DNA of 64,000 nt from Mycoplasmopsis caviae (GTDB taxonomy: Bacteria; Bacillota_I; Bacilli_A; Mycoplasmatales; Metamycoplasmataceae): positions 496,001-560,000 of the forward strand of contig NZ_CP101806.1 in the NCBI RefSeq assembly GCF_024498215.1, written 5' to 3'. Both the position numbers and the translations under genes were made by a program. The notes below the pieces were generated by a model. That model made no database searches and was not told the DNA's origin. It saw only the letters and a program-made list of their open reading frames with translations. The first letter of the stretch is position 1. Each line of letters starts with the position of its first letter. Shown here piece by piece: positions 43,914 to 55,171 of this stretch.

Positions 43914-46150
43914 ATGACAAGAAAAAATAAAAAAATATGGGAATAATTTTGGGTATTACATCTGGAATAGTTGGGACAATATCAATAGGTACAATCGCTG
44001 GTGCATCAGTAGACCATTCTAACTATAAAAAAATCAAGCAGGAATTTGATAAAAAAATTGACAATTTCACTAAGTTCAATAAAAACTTAAACAAAACCAT
44101 GATGACTTAGTAAATATTATTAAGGATGAGCCACTAGAAGATGAAGTTAAGGCTCAACTTAATATGATTCTTGATTCTTACAATAAACAAATGCAATTAA
44201 ACAAAGAACTAAGCGATGAATTAATTAATATCCAAAAAGCCAAGACAAATACAAGGTTGGTCATCACTTTGGAAACAATTCATTTCTTAGAGCAAAAAAG
44301 AATCTCAAACAATATAAACTTATTAAAGAAAGAATACCTGAAGCTGTTGTTGAAACCGAAACAATATTAAATATTAGTCAAGTTGAGCATTTGCAAAAAA
44401 TATTTGACAAGTGTGAAAAATTGGCTTGTGAAGTATACAATTTAAGAGATAGTGATAATTTTCTCATAAAATCAATAGAAAATAAAGACACTAAATTTAA
44501 TGAACTTAAACTAGCTATTGACAACTACAAGAAACAAAAAGAAAATGATGAATTTAAGAAAGAGAAGAAACTAACAAAAGACTATATTTTATCTGGTTTA
44601 AAATTGCTCAGTGAAGATTATAAAGTTTGAGATGAAGGAACACTAGCAAAGTTTAACGAGAACAAGAACACTAATTCAATAAGCAAGAAGATAATTAGTA
44701 ACACTGAGATTGAAACAATACAAACTTCAGTTGGTTTAGATATTTCAAAGTACCAACAAGCGAAAAACATACTGGCAAAATACTTTACTGATGAAGGAAA
44801 AATAATTAAGCACAAGATATCTCCATCAAGAAGCACAATTCTTAGTGATCTAAAAAGTGCAAATGAATCTATTAATGAATTTAATAATGAAATGATTAAA
44901 CATAATACAAATCTAATTACTTCACTAAAAGAAAAATTAGACAATTCAAAAGTATTAGAACAAACAACATTGCTTGATTATAGTGTGCAAAAAGCTAATT
45001 ATGACAACTTATACTTACTAAATGATGAAATCACAAAATATTCATCAAATAACAACAATTGAGAACTTGAAAAAGCAAGTGAAATTATTCATAAATCACT
45101 TGATTTAATTAGCAAAGAAAAGAATCAAACTTCCACTCTTATAACTTTTATTGATAATTCAATAAAGTCAAAATTTAAAAATTTAAATGTCAATCTAGAT
45201 TTTTTAATGGAAAAATTAAAATTACATAGTGAATGGAATGAAGTTGAAGAATTTGCAAAACAAAGTAGTGAAAATTTAACAAATTTAAAGACAGAACAAT
45301 ATATATCTAAACGAAATGAAGTAATTGATTCGTTTATTAAAATTAAAACACATATTAATAAATTGAGGGAAGAAAGTATCAAATTATGAGATTATGGTAA
45401 ACATAGACTTAACGCTTTTAAAACTTCATATGAAAGTGTAAAGAGTGAACTGGATACATTTAATACATTTGGATTTTCTTATTCAACAATTAATGATCAA
45501 TTGAATGAAAATAAGACATTATTAACCAAAAACGCAGATAAAACATTCGAAACAACAAGCGATTTACTTGAATTTTTAAATTCATTAACACTTACAAAAG
45601 AACTTGAAGATGTTGATTCAAAAAACTTTAATATTGTTAAGAATACAGTTACGACAAACATTAATAATAAATTATCATTAGGCATAAAAATTGCTCATAC
45701 TAAATTAGATGGATATAAGCAACTAATTGAATTAAGTGACGCGAATGTGCTTAAAGACGGAATAGACACAAAAAATAAATTATTACAAGCAATAAATTCT
45801 ATTGATTGAGAGAATGGTAATATTGATGATGTCAAAAATCTTTTTGATAAATCATTTAAACTGATTACAGAAATTAATAATAAAATAATTGAATTGGAAA
45901 CATTAAAGAATAAATACAATAATTTTTTAGATGCAGTTGAAAACAATCTTAGAGAGCTTAAAAACATTGCTGAACCTTATTTGAAAAATCAACAAATGAA
46001 TATTAATGCCAAAAATAAAATTGTTCAAAAAGCGAGCAAAGACTATTTAAATGTTGATAGCACCACCGATTTTACTAATAAATTGAACAGTAAAAACATA
46101 AAAGAAGATTATATGACTAGTTGAACTAAAATATTTAACGAATATAATCT
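43914..46150 (+). pseudogene. Cassette B second gene (B4), 5' part, cut by IS1202-like copy B
   Basis: ATG 43914 after AAAGAGATAAATAAT. The start MTRKNKKI is followed by a missing base (ATATGGGAATAATT should read ATAATGGGAATAATT), then GIILGITSGIVGTISIGTIAG. Bases 43963-44390 are nearly identical to B3 and share the A-run losses of its right copy. From 44391 the frame is open to the IS through TGA-Trp codons. Deleting the element and one 27-bp duplication joins it in frame to 48324-49842. The result would be a protein similar in size to A1 and C1. Confidence 0.75.
46124..46150. repeat. Left 27-bp target duplication of IS1202-like copy B
   Basis: These 27 bases (starting AACTAAAATATTTAACG) recur exactly at 48324-48350. 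Both are coding sequence of B4 (TKIFNEYN). Confidence 0.9.
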
Positions 46151-46245
46151 TAATGGTTTTATTTTATTTTGTCCACCCTGTTTTTATCTTTTATTTTGTC
46201 CATTTTTAGGTTTCAATTATTATTTTAAAAAGGAGAATTTAAATT

Positions 46246-47859
46246 ATGGAAAATCTTGTAATTAAAACCAGATTTCAAGCAGTTGATACAGGTAAAACAA
46301 CTGATTATGAAGATAAAAAAATTTTAGATTTAAAAAATTCAACAATATTGAAATAGACCAAATGCCGAAATATCAAAAATATTAGGAAAATTGGGTTGTA
46401 GAACATCAACAAAAACAATTAAAAGATATAGAAATCAAATATTGATTGCATCTACAAATAACCAAGATGCAATCAGTATATCACATGGTAATAAAAATAA
46501 ACTTAGGGGTGTGAAAGTAAGTGATTCAGTTATTATTGATTTAACTAATAGATATTATGAATTAGTGGAACATATTGAGAAAATATCAAAAGGTGATCTT
46601 AGTGTAGCCTTGTTGCATTTTTACAATAATGAGCCTTACTAATGATGAAAAAAATTGTTGCCTTTCACTACCTTTTATAAAAGAATGCTTAGACTTGGTT
46701 ATTGCAGTTCATATGCAACGAGAAAAGTAAAAAATGAGCTTAAGAGAAGAAGAATGTTTTTAGAAAACGGTCAAGATATTTCTAAAATCGAGGCACAGTT
46801 TATTAAAATTTATGAAAAAATTCTAAATAAAAATCCATTAAAAGGTGTTTACCAAAATAAAAGTTCTGACTATGATTTTGGGCAAATTATTGAAATTGAT
46901 GCAACACCACTTCATCTTTTGGAGAAAGTAAGAAGTACCATATTTATAATGCTTGTTGATGCGACAACAAAAAGTTTGTTAGCAATCTGAATTGACATTG
47001 AGGAAACAACAATTGGATATCAAAATCTTCTAACACAATTATTTAAAAGGTATGGCATTCCACAAGTAATAATAACGGATAGAAGAAGAACTTTTGAGGT
47101 TCAGATAGTACAAGAACAAGTATGGAAGAAGCACTAAATGCAAGAGGAATTGAACTTATAACAAGCGAGCAATCCAAAGGCAAAACCAAATGTTGAAAGA
47201 TCATTTTGAACATTGCAAAGATGAATAGGAACATTCTTTCATACAAACGGAATCAACTGTTTTGAAGACTTTTTGGGAAAAATTGAACTTTTAATTGATG
47301 AATACAACAAACAATTTAAAAAGGCCGAAGCAGTAAGTAAAAAATCAAATGTTTTTAGAAAGCCAAATACTGAAATTTTTGAAGAAGAGATGAATCTTGT
47401 AATTAAAAGAAAAATAGTTAATCATACTGTGAGATATGACAACAAATATCTTGCTCCATTTGATAATAATGGCGCTAGGGTTTCTATGTTTGAAAGTGGA
47501 GAGGCAAAGCTTATGGTAACTCCTGAAAATAAATTATTCTTTGTTGAGGGAAAAGAAAATATGAAGCCAGAGTACCGAAAGGAAACGAATTGAGCGCAAT
47601 CGATGTATATGCAATATCAAAAAATCTTGATCCACAACATCAAGGTGTAAGAGCTACAATTAAAACCATGCTTCATAATAGAACATGAACATCCAGTACA
47701 TTTGAAAAACTTGAAAATATATTTAAGAATTCTGCAAACCCAAACAATAAAGACATTGAATTTATTAAAAAACTATTAAGTGAAAATCTTGAAAAGTTAA
47801 ATGATATTACAAAAGAAATGAAGGAATTTATTGACGCTAATTACAAATCATTTAAGTAA
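46246..47859 (+). pseudogene. IS1202-like transposase, frameshifted (copy B)
   Basis: Same protein as in copy A, with GGAGAATTTAAATT before the ATG. Readable pieces: LGCRTSTKTIKRYRNQ (HTH), MLRLGYCSSYATRKVKNEL, FGQIIEIDATPLHLL (Asp 1), FIMLVDATTKSLLAIWIDI, IPQVIITDRRRTF (Asp 2), and, after a shift near 47165, NVERSFWTLQRWIGTFFHTNG (Glu). The breaks at about 46335, 46635, 47095 and 47165 coincide with those of copy A. Only a few bases separate the copies, such as CCTTAC against AACTAC at 46633-46638. Confidence 0.75.
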
Positions 47860-47867
47860 GTTTTTCT

Positions 47868-48090
47868 TGTTTCTTCTTTTTTAAAAGAAGAAAGCCTGTC
47901 TTAGCAAGACAAAAAGAAGTTTTGCTTCTTAAGACCGACAGGTCTTAATAAGAGCCAACGGCTCAATACTTATTAAATAAGTTATTTTTTATTTCAATCA
48001 ACAATTTATTTGTTGATTGAAGAATATTTAAAAAGAAATTAACAAATGATGTCAATCCCCAAAAGTTATGAAAAAACTTTAGGATTGAAG
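47868..48090. repeat. Array of small hairpins in the non-coding tail of IS copy B
   Basis: Eight inverted repeats in about 220 bp: TTTCTTCTTTT/AAAAGAAGAAA, GTCTT-agc-AAGAC, AAGAAG-ttttg-CTTCTT, TTAAGACC-gaca-GGTCTTAA, GAGCC-aac-GGCTC, ACTTATT-a-AATAAGT, CAATCAACAA-tttat-TTGTTGATTG, and TCAATCC ... GGATTGA enclosing AAAGTT/AACTTT. Such density of perfect stems is far beyond a single terminator. Confidence 0.7.
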
Positions 48091-48323
48091 ACAAAATGAA
48101 TTAATTAAAAGCAACTTCTTAATGATGTTGTATGTTTTAATATGCAAAATTTTAAAAAATGTAATTTAACATTTAAAAATGCGGTAAACCTTAATGTTGT
48201 ACACACAAAAACAAAAAATAACACATTTTTTGCTGTTTTAGTTAAAAAAATAGCCAAACTTTTATGTGTTTTGGCTATAATTTTTACAACCTTAAAAATT
48301 GGACAAAATAGAAGAAAATTATC

Positions 48324-48350
48324 AACTAAAATATTTAACGAATATAATCT
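48324..48350. repeat. Right 27-bp target duplication of IS1202-like copy B
   Basis: Exact repeat of 46124-46150, beginning the resumed B4 reading frame. Confidence 0.9.
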
Positions 48351-49842
48351 CTATATTAAAGAAAGAAATATTACTGATAACGAATATAGCAAATATGAAC
48401 ACGATGAAATTAGATACATTAAAGAAACAACAGGCAAATTAATAGTTCACCAAAATAAACTAATTGAGGATGAAATCAATAACGTCTATAGCGAATTAGA
48501 TAAAAATGAACTAAATTGAATAAATGTAATTAATTTTCAAGATATAAATAAATTTACAAAATTAGAAGAGAATCTTATTCATTTTATTAAGAATTTCTAT
48601 GATATTTTAGTTAATAAATTTTCTCTTAATAAAATGTATAACATTAAAACAATGAGATTCTTTAGGAAAGATGATGTAATAAATTCAGAAATTGTAAATG
48701 TATTATCATATAAAAAACCACTAACAATAAACAAAACGTTAGCAATTCAAGAAGCAAAAAATGTCAAAGATAGTAATAGTTTTGGGCATAAACCTGGTTT
48801 TAATACTGAAGATTTATATAGGAAATGAGGACTTAGTGAGGCAATTTTTGGCTTACAATTAGAAGATTCATTTAATAATGAAATGAACAGCGAATATCTT
48901 AACAATGGTACACCTCTAAGTGCAGAATATGATGAGTTTATTTGGCAAAATGAATCAAGATGAATTTATACACCAACTAATATTCAAAGTATTTCTAATG
49001 AAATTGGCAACAATATAGATGAGGCTATTGCAAAAATTAAAGATGTAAAAAGTCTTTATATATTAGATGCAATTTTTAATTCATTAAATTATGAATACAA
49101 TCTTTCTAATAAAATTATAAATTTACTAATTGCGAAAAATAAAATTTATAGTAAAAGTGACTATGATGAAATATTAAGCAAATTTGTAAGATCATTGGCA
49201 AAATTATCTTATTCGTTGATATTGATGATTTTGCCGATAGTTAATATTGATTTTCCTATACATGATGCGAAAAAAGATTCATTTTTTCAGATAGCAAACG
49301 AAAAAAATATAAATGTTTATGGGGCCTACTATATTTTCATGCATGAAATAAGTAAAACATTAAATAAAGACCCTGATGATGTTTATAGATATTTAAACCA
49401 TGGAACAGATAATAGTAACATACTCTATATCAAAGCAATGAGTTCTGATATAATTAAAAACATAAATACTGATGAATCATATGGAGTTAATCTATTTTTT
49501 AATTATCTTCGTAATGAATTTAATCTTGGTGTTAATCTTATTACAACAGCAGTTTTAACAAGTTCTTCATCACTCATAAGTTATTTAAATAATATTGGTA
49601 AAATTGCAAATAGATTTCTTTCTTGAACTGCCTTATATAATAAATTAAGTTTTATAGATGAATTTAACACTAAATTTGAAGTTAATTATTATTCTTGATA
49701 TAGATATAATAAATTGTTTCATTATACAGCTTACAACAGTAATAAAAAAGGCTCACCTGATAATACAAAATTTATAACCAATGAATATTATAAAAATGAG
49801 TTTTTTAGAAATATTTCTTCATATACACCAGTTAGTGAATAA
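48324..49842 (+). pseudogene. Cassette B second gene (B4), 3' part
   Basis: Open from the right target duplication to TAA 49840-49842 with TGA as Trp. It carries the paralogue landmarks FGHKPGFNTEDLYRKWGLSEAIFG (compare the PGLKP ... LYKRYGF ... FYGID block in A2 and C2), LDAIFNSLNYEYNL, and a C-terminus ending SSYTPVSE like the others. The stretch just before the end is more diverged from A1 and C1 than theirs are from each other. It has no start of its own. Confidence 0.75.
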
Positions 49843-49847
49843 TTTAT

Positions 49848-49880
49848 AAAGCGTAGCAAATAATATTGCACGCTTTTTTT
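49848..49880 (+). terminator. Terminator of cassette B
   Basis: AAGCGTAGCAA / TTGCACGCTT imperfect stem followed by TTTTTTTG, 5 bases after the B4 stop. Confidence 0.7.
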
Positions 49881-49925
49881 GTTCATTAATTTATAATAAT
49901 AGCATTAAATAAAAGGGGAATAAAA

Positions 49926-50453
49926 ATGAAGAAATTAATCTGTGTTATAGATATGTTAGAAGGATTTTGTAATAGTGGTAATCTAGCTAGTCCACTAATT
50001 AAAAAAATAGTTCCAAATATTAAGAATCTCTTAGAAGAAAACAAGGAACAAGATAATTTATTTATTTGTGATAGTCATAACTCTTATGACCTAGAGATGC
50101 AACAGTATCCACTTCATTGTCTTAAAGAAACTAAGGAAGCTCAAGTAGTAAGTGAACTTAAGTCATATGTTAAAGATATTCTTACAAAGAACTCAACTAA
50201 TGCTTTTCATAATTTTGACAAAGAATTAATTAATAAATATGATGAATTTATAATTGTGGGTTGTTGTACTGATATTTGCATATTACAATTTTCACTAAGC
50301 CTTAAGACATATTTAAATGAAAAGAATATTGACAAGAAAGTCACTGTCTTAAAAGATGCTGTAGCAACTTTTGATATGCCTGGGCACAATGCTCAACAAT
50401 TTAATAACTTTAGTCTAATGCTAATGTCTTATGCAGGAGTAGAAATTAAATAG
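49926..50453 (+). CDS. Isochorismatase-fold cysteine hydrolase (nicotinamidase-like)
   Basis: 175 aa, with AAAAGGGG upstream of the start. The triad of the family is visible: Asp in ICVIDMLEGFCNSG, Lys in PLHCLKETKEAQV, and nucleophile Cys in IVGCCTDICILQFSL. FICDSHNSYDLEMQQYP supplies the D.H metal-binding pattern seen in nicotinamidases. It probably hydrolyses a small amide such as nicotinamide, though the exact substrate is not certain. The Smr gene follows 3 bases after its stop. These two ordinary genes separate cassettes B and C. Confidence 0.8.
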   Translation: MKKLICVIDMLEGFCNSGNLASPLIKKIVPNIKNLLEENKEQDNLFICDSHNSYDLEMQQYPLHCLKETKEAQVVSELKSYVKDILTKNSTNAFHNFDKELINKYDEFIIVGCCTDICILQFSLSLKTYLNEKNIDKKVTVLKDAVATFDMPGHNAQQFNNFSLMLMSYAGVEIK

Positions 50454-50456
50454 ATT

Positions 50457-50735
50457 ATGACTAAGACAATTGATTTGCATGGCTTAAGTGTTGAAGCAGC
50501 AACAAGTAAAATAATTCTGGCATTAGATGAGGCGAGAAGCAATCAATTAACTTTGCTTACAATTATCACTGGTTATGGTAGTGGAACTCTTAGAACAATT
50601 ACAATTGACTTAATTGAACAAGAGAATTTAGATTATATAGAAGAAGGTCCTTCAGTAATTGTTTATCTCTTAAATGATTCTAATTTAGACACAGATAATG
50701 ATTTCTTCGATGAATATAATAAGAAATTCCAATAG
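50457..50735 (+). CDS. Small Smr-domain protein
   Basis: 92 aa consisting of one Smr domain: TIDLHGLSVEAATSKII at the start (the DLHG.....A motif), then LTIITGYGSGTLRTI (the TG.G.g.lr motif). Smr domains of MutS2 and related proteins cut or bind branched nucleic acids or RNA. The protein is stand-alone, with an acidic C-terminal tail. GGAG lies within the end of the upstream gene, suggesting an operon. Confidence 0.85.
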   Translation: MTKTIDLHGLSVEAATSKIILALDEARSNQLTLLTIITGYGSGTLRTITIDLIEQENLDYIEEGPSVIVYLLNDSNLDTDNDFFDEYNKKFQ

Positions 50736-50736
50736 T

Positions 50737-50772
50737 CAAAACTCTGCATATTCAGTGTGCAGAGTTTTGTTG
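50737..50772 (+). terminator. Terminator of the hydrolase-Smr operon
   Basis: CAAAACTCTGCA / TGCAGAGTTTTG perfect 12-bp stem followed by TTG TTT. It is also the only hairpin near the end of C1 on the other strand. Confidence 0.8.
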
Positions 50773-50832
50773 TTTCTTAATTTGTGCTATCTGCGCATAA
50801 TAAAAGCAAGCAAATAATTGCTTGCCTATAAA

Positions 50833-53800
50833 TTATTCATTAATTGGGGTATATGTAGTTATTTTTCTTAATCTTTCATTTGTAAAGAAATCAGTAAATT
50901 TATGTCTTTCCAAACCATATTTTAAGTATGGATAGTCATCTTTTGCACCATATCTTCTTTTATATTCAGTAATTGTGTTAAATCTTCATCAATCAAAGTG
51001 TTTTGTGTTAAATTGATTTCCAAATTCATCGTTGAAGTCTATTCTTGTATAAAATGATGTAAAAATATTTTGGTCTTTTCTATTAGCATTGAAATATTCT
51101 TTTCAAAGAAGCATTAGTTGAAATGCTCCTGAAGTTGAAATAACGTGTGTAGAACTCATTGAAACGTCAATATTATTTTGACTGAATATACTGCTTATAT
51201 CAGAGTGTAATTTATCGTGTTTCTCAGTATTTCTTTCATGAACAGTTGCAAAATGACCTTCTGGAGTGGTTATTTCTTTATGATGATAAGCACCATAACT
51301 TCATGTATCCTTATATCTATTATGTATATCTGAATCTATTTCAACTGGCAGTATCCTTGACATACCCGCCTCATATCAATTGCCAACTTGTGATTCTACA
51401 TTTCATATCACATTATCCTTTTCATTTTTATTTGGCAATTCTAATGCCTTGTTATCATATGATTGATATGAACTTAATATTGAAAGTAAACTTGCATAAT
51501 ATAATTTTGAAAATGATTTAACTAATTTAGCCAAAATCTCGTTGTATTCTGTTTTATCAATTATTTTTTCTTTACTTTTTAACAAATCAATTACGTTATG
51601 AGTTAATTTATTTTCATAATTCAATAAGTCAAAGAATGTATCTAAGATATAAGGAGCATCATTTGCTTTAATTTTATCAAGTGCTGAAGCAACATCTGAA
51701 CCGATTTCATCTGAGTTAATCGAACTATTCCACTTTGTAAAAATTCAATTATCATTAGTAACATCATATCTTGATCAATTTCTGCCAGTGTCTCTATCTC
51801 ACATTGAATATGCAACCGTTGTTTTCTTACCAGGAACTAAAAACTCATTATTAAAATTTTTACCATTTCATTCAATACCATAGAGGGCTAGATTGAAACC
51901 GTATCTCTTATATAAATGACTTGCCTTACTTGAACTTGGTTTTAGCCCTCTATTTGATTGAGAATAATTTTTTGCATCCTGCATTGCTGCTGTTTTATTT
52001 GAATACTCGTTTTCACCGTTTCTAAGTATATTTACAACATCAAAGTCAAAACTTTTTCTTGATTCATTTCATTTATATTTAGGTACTTGTAAATTATAAA
52101 TAGTATCATAGCCAAATTGTGTAACAACAATGTCATAAAGATTTTTAATAAAACTTGTTGACAATGTTTTTTCACTGTCGCTAAATGAATTAAACTGATT
52201 TAAATCCGGTTTTAGCAATCAGTTAACTTGATTATTATCAAGAACTTCATAAACTTTGTCAATTTGATCTTCAATTAACTTATGTTGTTGGTTAACAAAA
52301 ACCTCAGCTGCATTTTTTAAATAAGCAATATCTTTGTGTGAATAATTTGTTAGTTGATCATCAGTTGATTTCTTGTTTATTGCAAATTTGTCATATTCTT
52401 TAAAAACAGCATTTCAACTGCTTGCAAAGTCTTCTTTAATTTTAATAGCAGTATTTGTGCTTTTAGCATCAAATTCTCTTTTGCTACTTATATCAAGGTA
52501 ATCAGTTTTAGCTAGTAAAGAAATTTTCTTTGTTGCTTCGACGTTTCTTTGATGTCCTGCGTGGTTGTTGTTAAGAATAGATTCAATTTTCTTAACATTT
52601 TCAACAACTTTATCAAGATAAGTTTTGTATGAATGTTTTATAGAATTTAATTCAGTTGTTTTCGTTTGAATTTCTTCAATTGCACCAAAAAGTAAATTAA
52701 GTGAATTTTTAACTGTATCTATATTGCCCTCCGCTCACTCATCAGCCTTTTTAGTACTAATTTCATCGTTTTTAGTCTCAATTCATTTTTTAGCTTGCTT
52801 AACTTCTTCTAGTTCAATATAGTTCTTATAATTGTCAATTTCACTATAACTAAACTCATATACACTTGGTAATTTGTCACTATCGCTAACATTTGAATTT
52901 ATTACTCTTTTGATAGCCTCAAAATTAGCAGAATCAACAGCACTTAATTTATTTATTGATAACAAATCATTAAGAAATTCATTAAGATCCTTGTTAGCAG
53001 AATTAAATGAATTGTTGAAGTTTTTAGCAAGAGCTTCGTTGCTTCTAGCTTCTTGTTCTCTGATTTCTGAGTATGAGAAATTAAATAAATTAAAGTTTTC
53101 TATATTTGCTTTTCTTTGGTTATATGCATCTTTAAATGCATTAAGTCTAGCTTTGGCATATGTATAATATGAAATACTATTATCTTTTAATTTAATAACT
53201 TTACTCTTAATATTAGCAAATGTATCAATTAAAATATCTCTTTGACTCAAATAATCGTCCTTTTTTAATTGAGAGAAGTCAATATCAGCTGTATTTGAAA
53301 ACTCAGTAATCTCTTTTCAATCTGATTCAAATTTTAAGAATTTAATGTATTCATTTAGGTTACCATTAAATGAATTTACCTTTTCTTTTAGTTCACTTGT
53401 TATAAATGAAGCAAATTCATTATTAAGCGATTTTTCAGCACTATTTAATTCATCGACTTTTGTAACTAATTCAATTAATGAATCAATACTTTTAAGTTGA
53501 ACGGAACTTTGATAGGTCTTAAAAGTATTATTTTTGCTATAAAGTTCATTGTAATTTTCACTTTTAATACTTAAATTGAGCAACTGCGTTTTGCTTAAAA
53601 GATTTTTCTCCGCAACTTTTGTCTTGAGTCTATCAATAGATGAAGTAATAAAAGGAATTACATCAGTTTTAATTTTTTTTGCAAATTCAATGATGTCTGT
53701 CTTTGTTCTTGAATATTGTTCAATAAGTTCGTCTCTCTTAGTTAGATATTCATTAACTTTAAGAGATGAAAAGTCAAAATTCTCACTCTTTGAATATTTT

Positions 53801-55131
53801 GTTATTTTTTCTCACAAATTTGCTAGGTCAAATTCACTAACTAAGACATTCAAATTTCTATTAATATTATTAATTTTTGTTTTAATTTCATTATTAGAAA
53901 AATTTTGCAATTCTGTATTTAAGTTCTTGTCAGTATTAATTATTTCTGATGATTTAGAAAGTAATAATGTAACTTTCTCAAGATTATATAAGGATGTGTT
54001 TTTCACAATATTAATATATTCATCATCAAGTTGGAACAATTTTTTGTAATCTGTATCTTTATTACTAAAATCAACTAAGTCAGTCTTTTCTAATAGTTTA
54101 AAACTTTGAACATTCGATCTCAATGAAAGAGTTAATTTAGAAACAAGTGTGTTAACATCATTAATAAATGAACCAACATTTGTGTTTGCTAATTCTAATT
54201 GGTCTAAAAGTTCATTTCTGGAATATTCAAGCAATTCAATAACATAACCTTCAGCAGTAAAGTATTTGGCCAATATTTCCTTAGCAGATGTAAAACTATC
54301 AGCTGAAATATTAGAAAAATCAATTAATTTATTAATTTCAGTATTATTAAGTATTTGCTTACTAATAGAATTAGTAGTTACTTTCTCGTTAAATTTAGCT
54401 AATACACCTTCTTCTCACAGTTTGCGATCGCTACTAATTAATTCCAAGCCAGCAATAATGAAATCAGCAGTGAGTTTCTTTGCACCGTTTTCTTTTTGTA
54501 TTTTATCTTTCTGAATTACATAGTTTTTGATACTACTTTCAAGATTTGAAAACTTACTTTCTTTATCTTTTGTTGTGTTAATTAACCAATTATCGCTATC
54601 TTTTAATGAGATTAGTTCTTTGGCAAGATTGTTAACTTTATCAAAACGTTGCAATAATCACTTGTCAGTTTCAAGTAGTTCATCAGTTTGCTTAATTCCT
54701 TCTGGAATACTTTTCTCAAAGAATTGTCTTTCTCTATAATTCTTTGCTTTTCTTAAAAATTGCTTACTGCCCGGATGATGACCAACTTTATATTTTGAAT
54801 AAGTTTGTAGTCTTTGCAATAAACCATTTTGTAATTGCTTATTTATTTCAATTTGAACCTTAAACTTATCTAAAATATTATTTAATTCTTTTTCAATATC
54901 GACATCAATACTTCCTCTCTTAACTCTACGATCGATATCTTTATATGTATTCTCAAGTTCAACATTTTTATCGTTAAATTGTCTGTTAAGGTCTTTAATG
55001 TGATCCATCTCTTTCGAATAGTTTCTCTTGTCACTGGCTACTCCAACTATTGTGCCTATTGAAAGAGTACCTACTATTGCTCCTGCAATACCTAGTGATA
55101 TTCCAACAACTTTTCTCTTCTTCTTAGTCAT
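50833..55131 (-). CDS. Cassette C second gene (C1): giant anchored coiled-coil surface protein
   Basis: 1432 aa, unbroken. MTKKKRKVVGISLGIAGAIV gives the same signal anchor as A1, then KVGHHPGSKQFLRKAKNYRE. The long helical middle includes LEKVTLLLSKSSEIINTDKN, LNLSIKSENYNELYSKNNTF and FSYSEIREQEARSNEAL. The C-terminal block matches A1 (THVISTS, NTKHFDWWRF) and ends in a YxPxNE-type tail. Preceded by TAGGAG 6-11 bases upstream and 40 bp after C2, so the two are one operon. Nothing in it suggests an enzyme. Confidence 0.75.
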
Positions 55132-55171
55132 AATACCTCCTATTATGTTTACTTATTTCTGTTTTAAATTG

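Larger units (their letters stand above)
46151..48323 (+). mobile_element. IS1202-like insertion sequence, copy B
   Basis: 2173 bp, opposite in orientation to copy A and nearly identical to it. Ends TAATGGTTTTATTTTATTTT and (complement) GATAATTTTCTTCTATTTTG. A perfect 27-bp duplication flanks it. It splits gene B4. Confidence 0.9.

Noticed and set aside
47868-48090. CRISPR array
   Set aside because: The short inverted repeats are all different, with no constant repeat and spacer pattern.
50207-50389. Minus-strand frame in the isochorismatase-like gene
   Set aside because: Shadow of a clear gene; no start signals.
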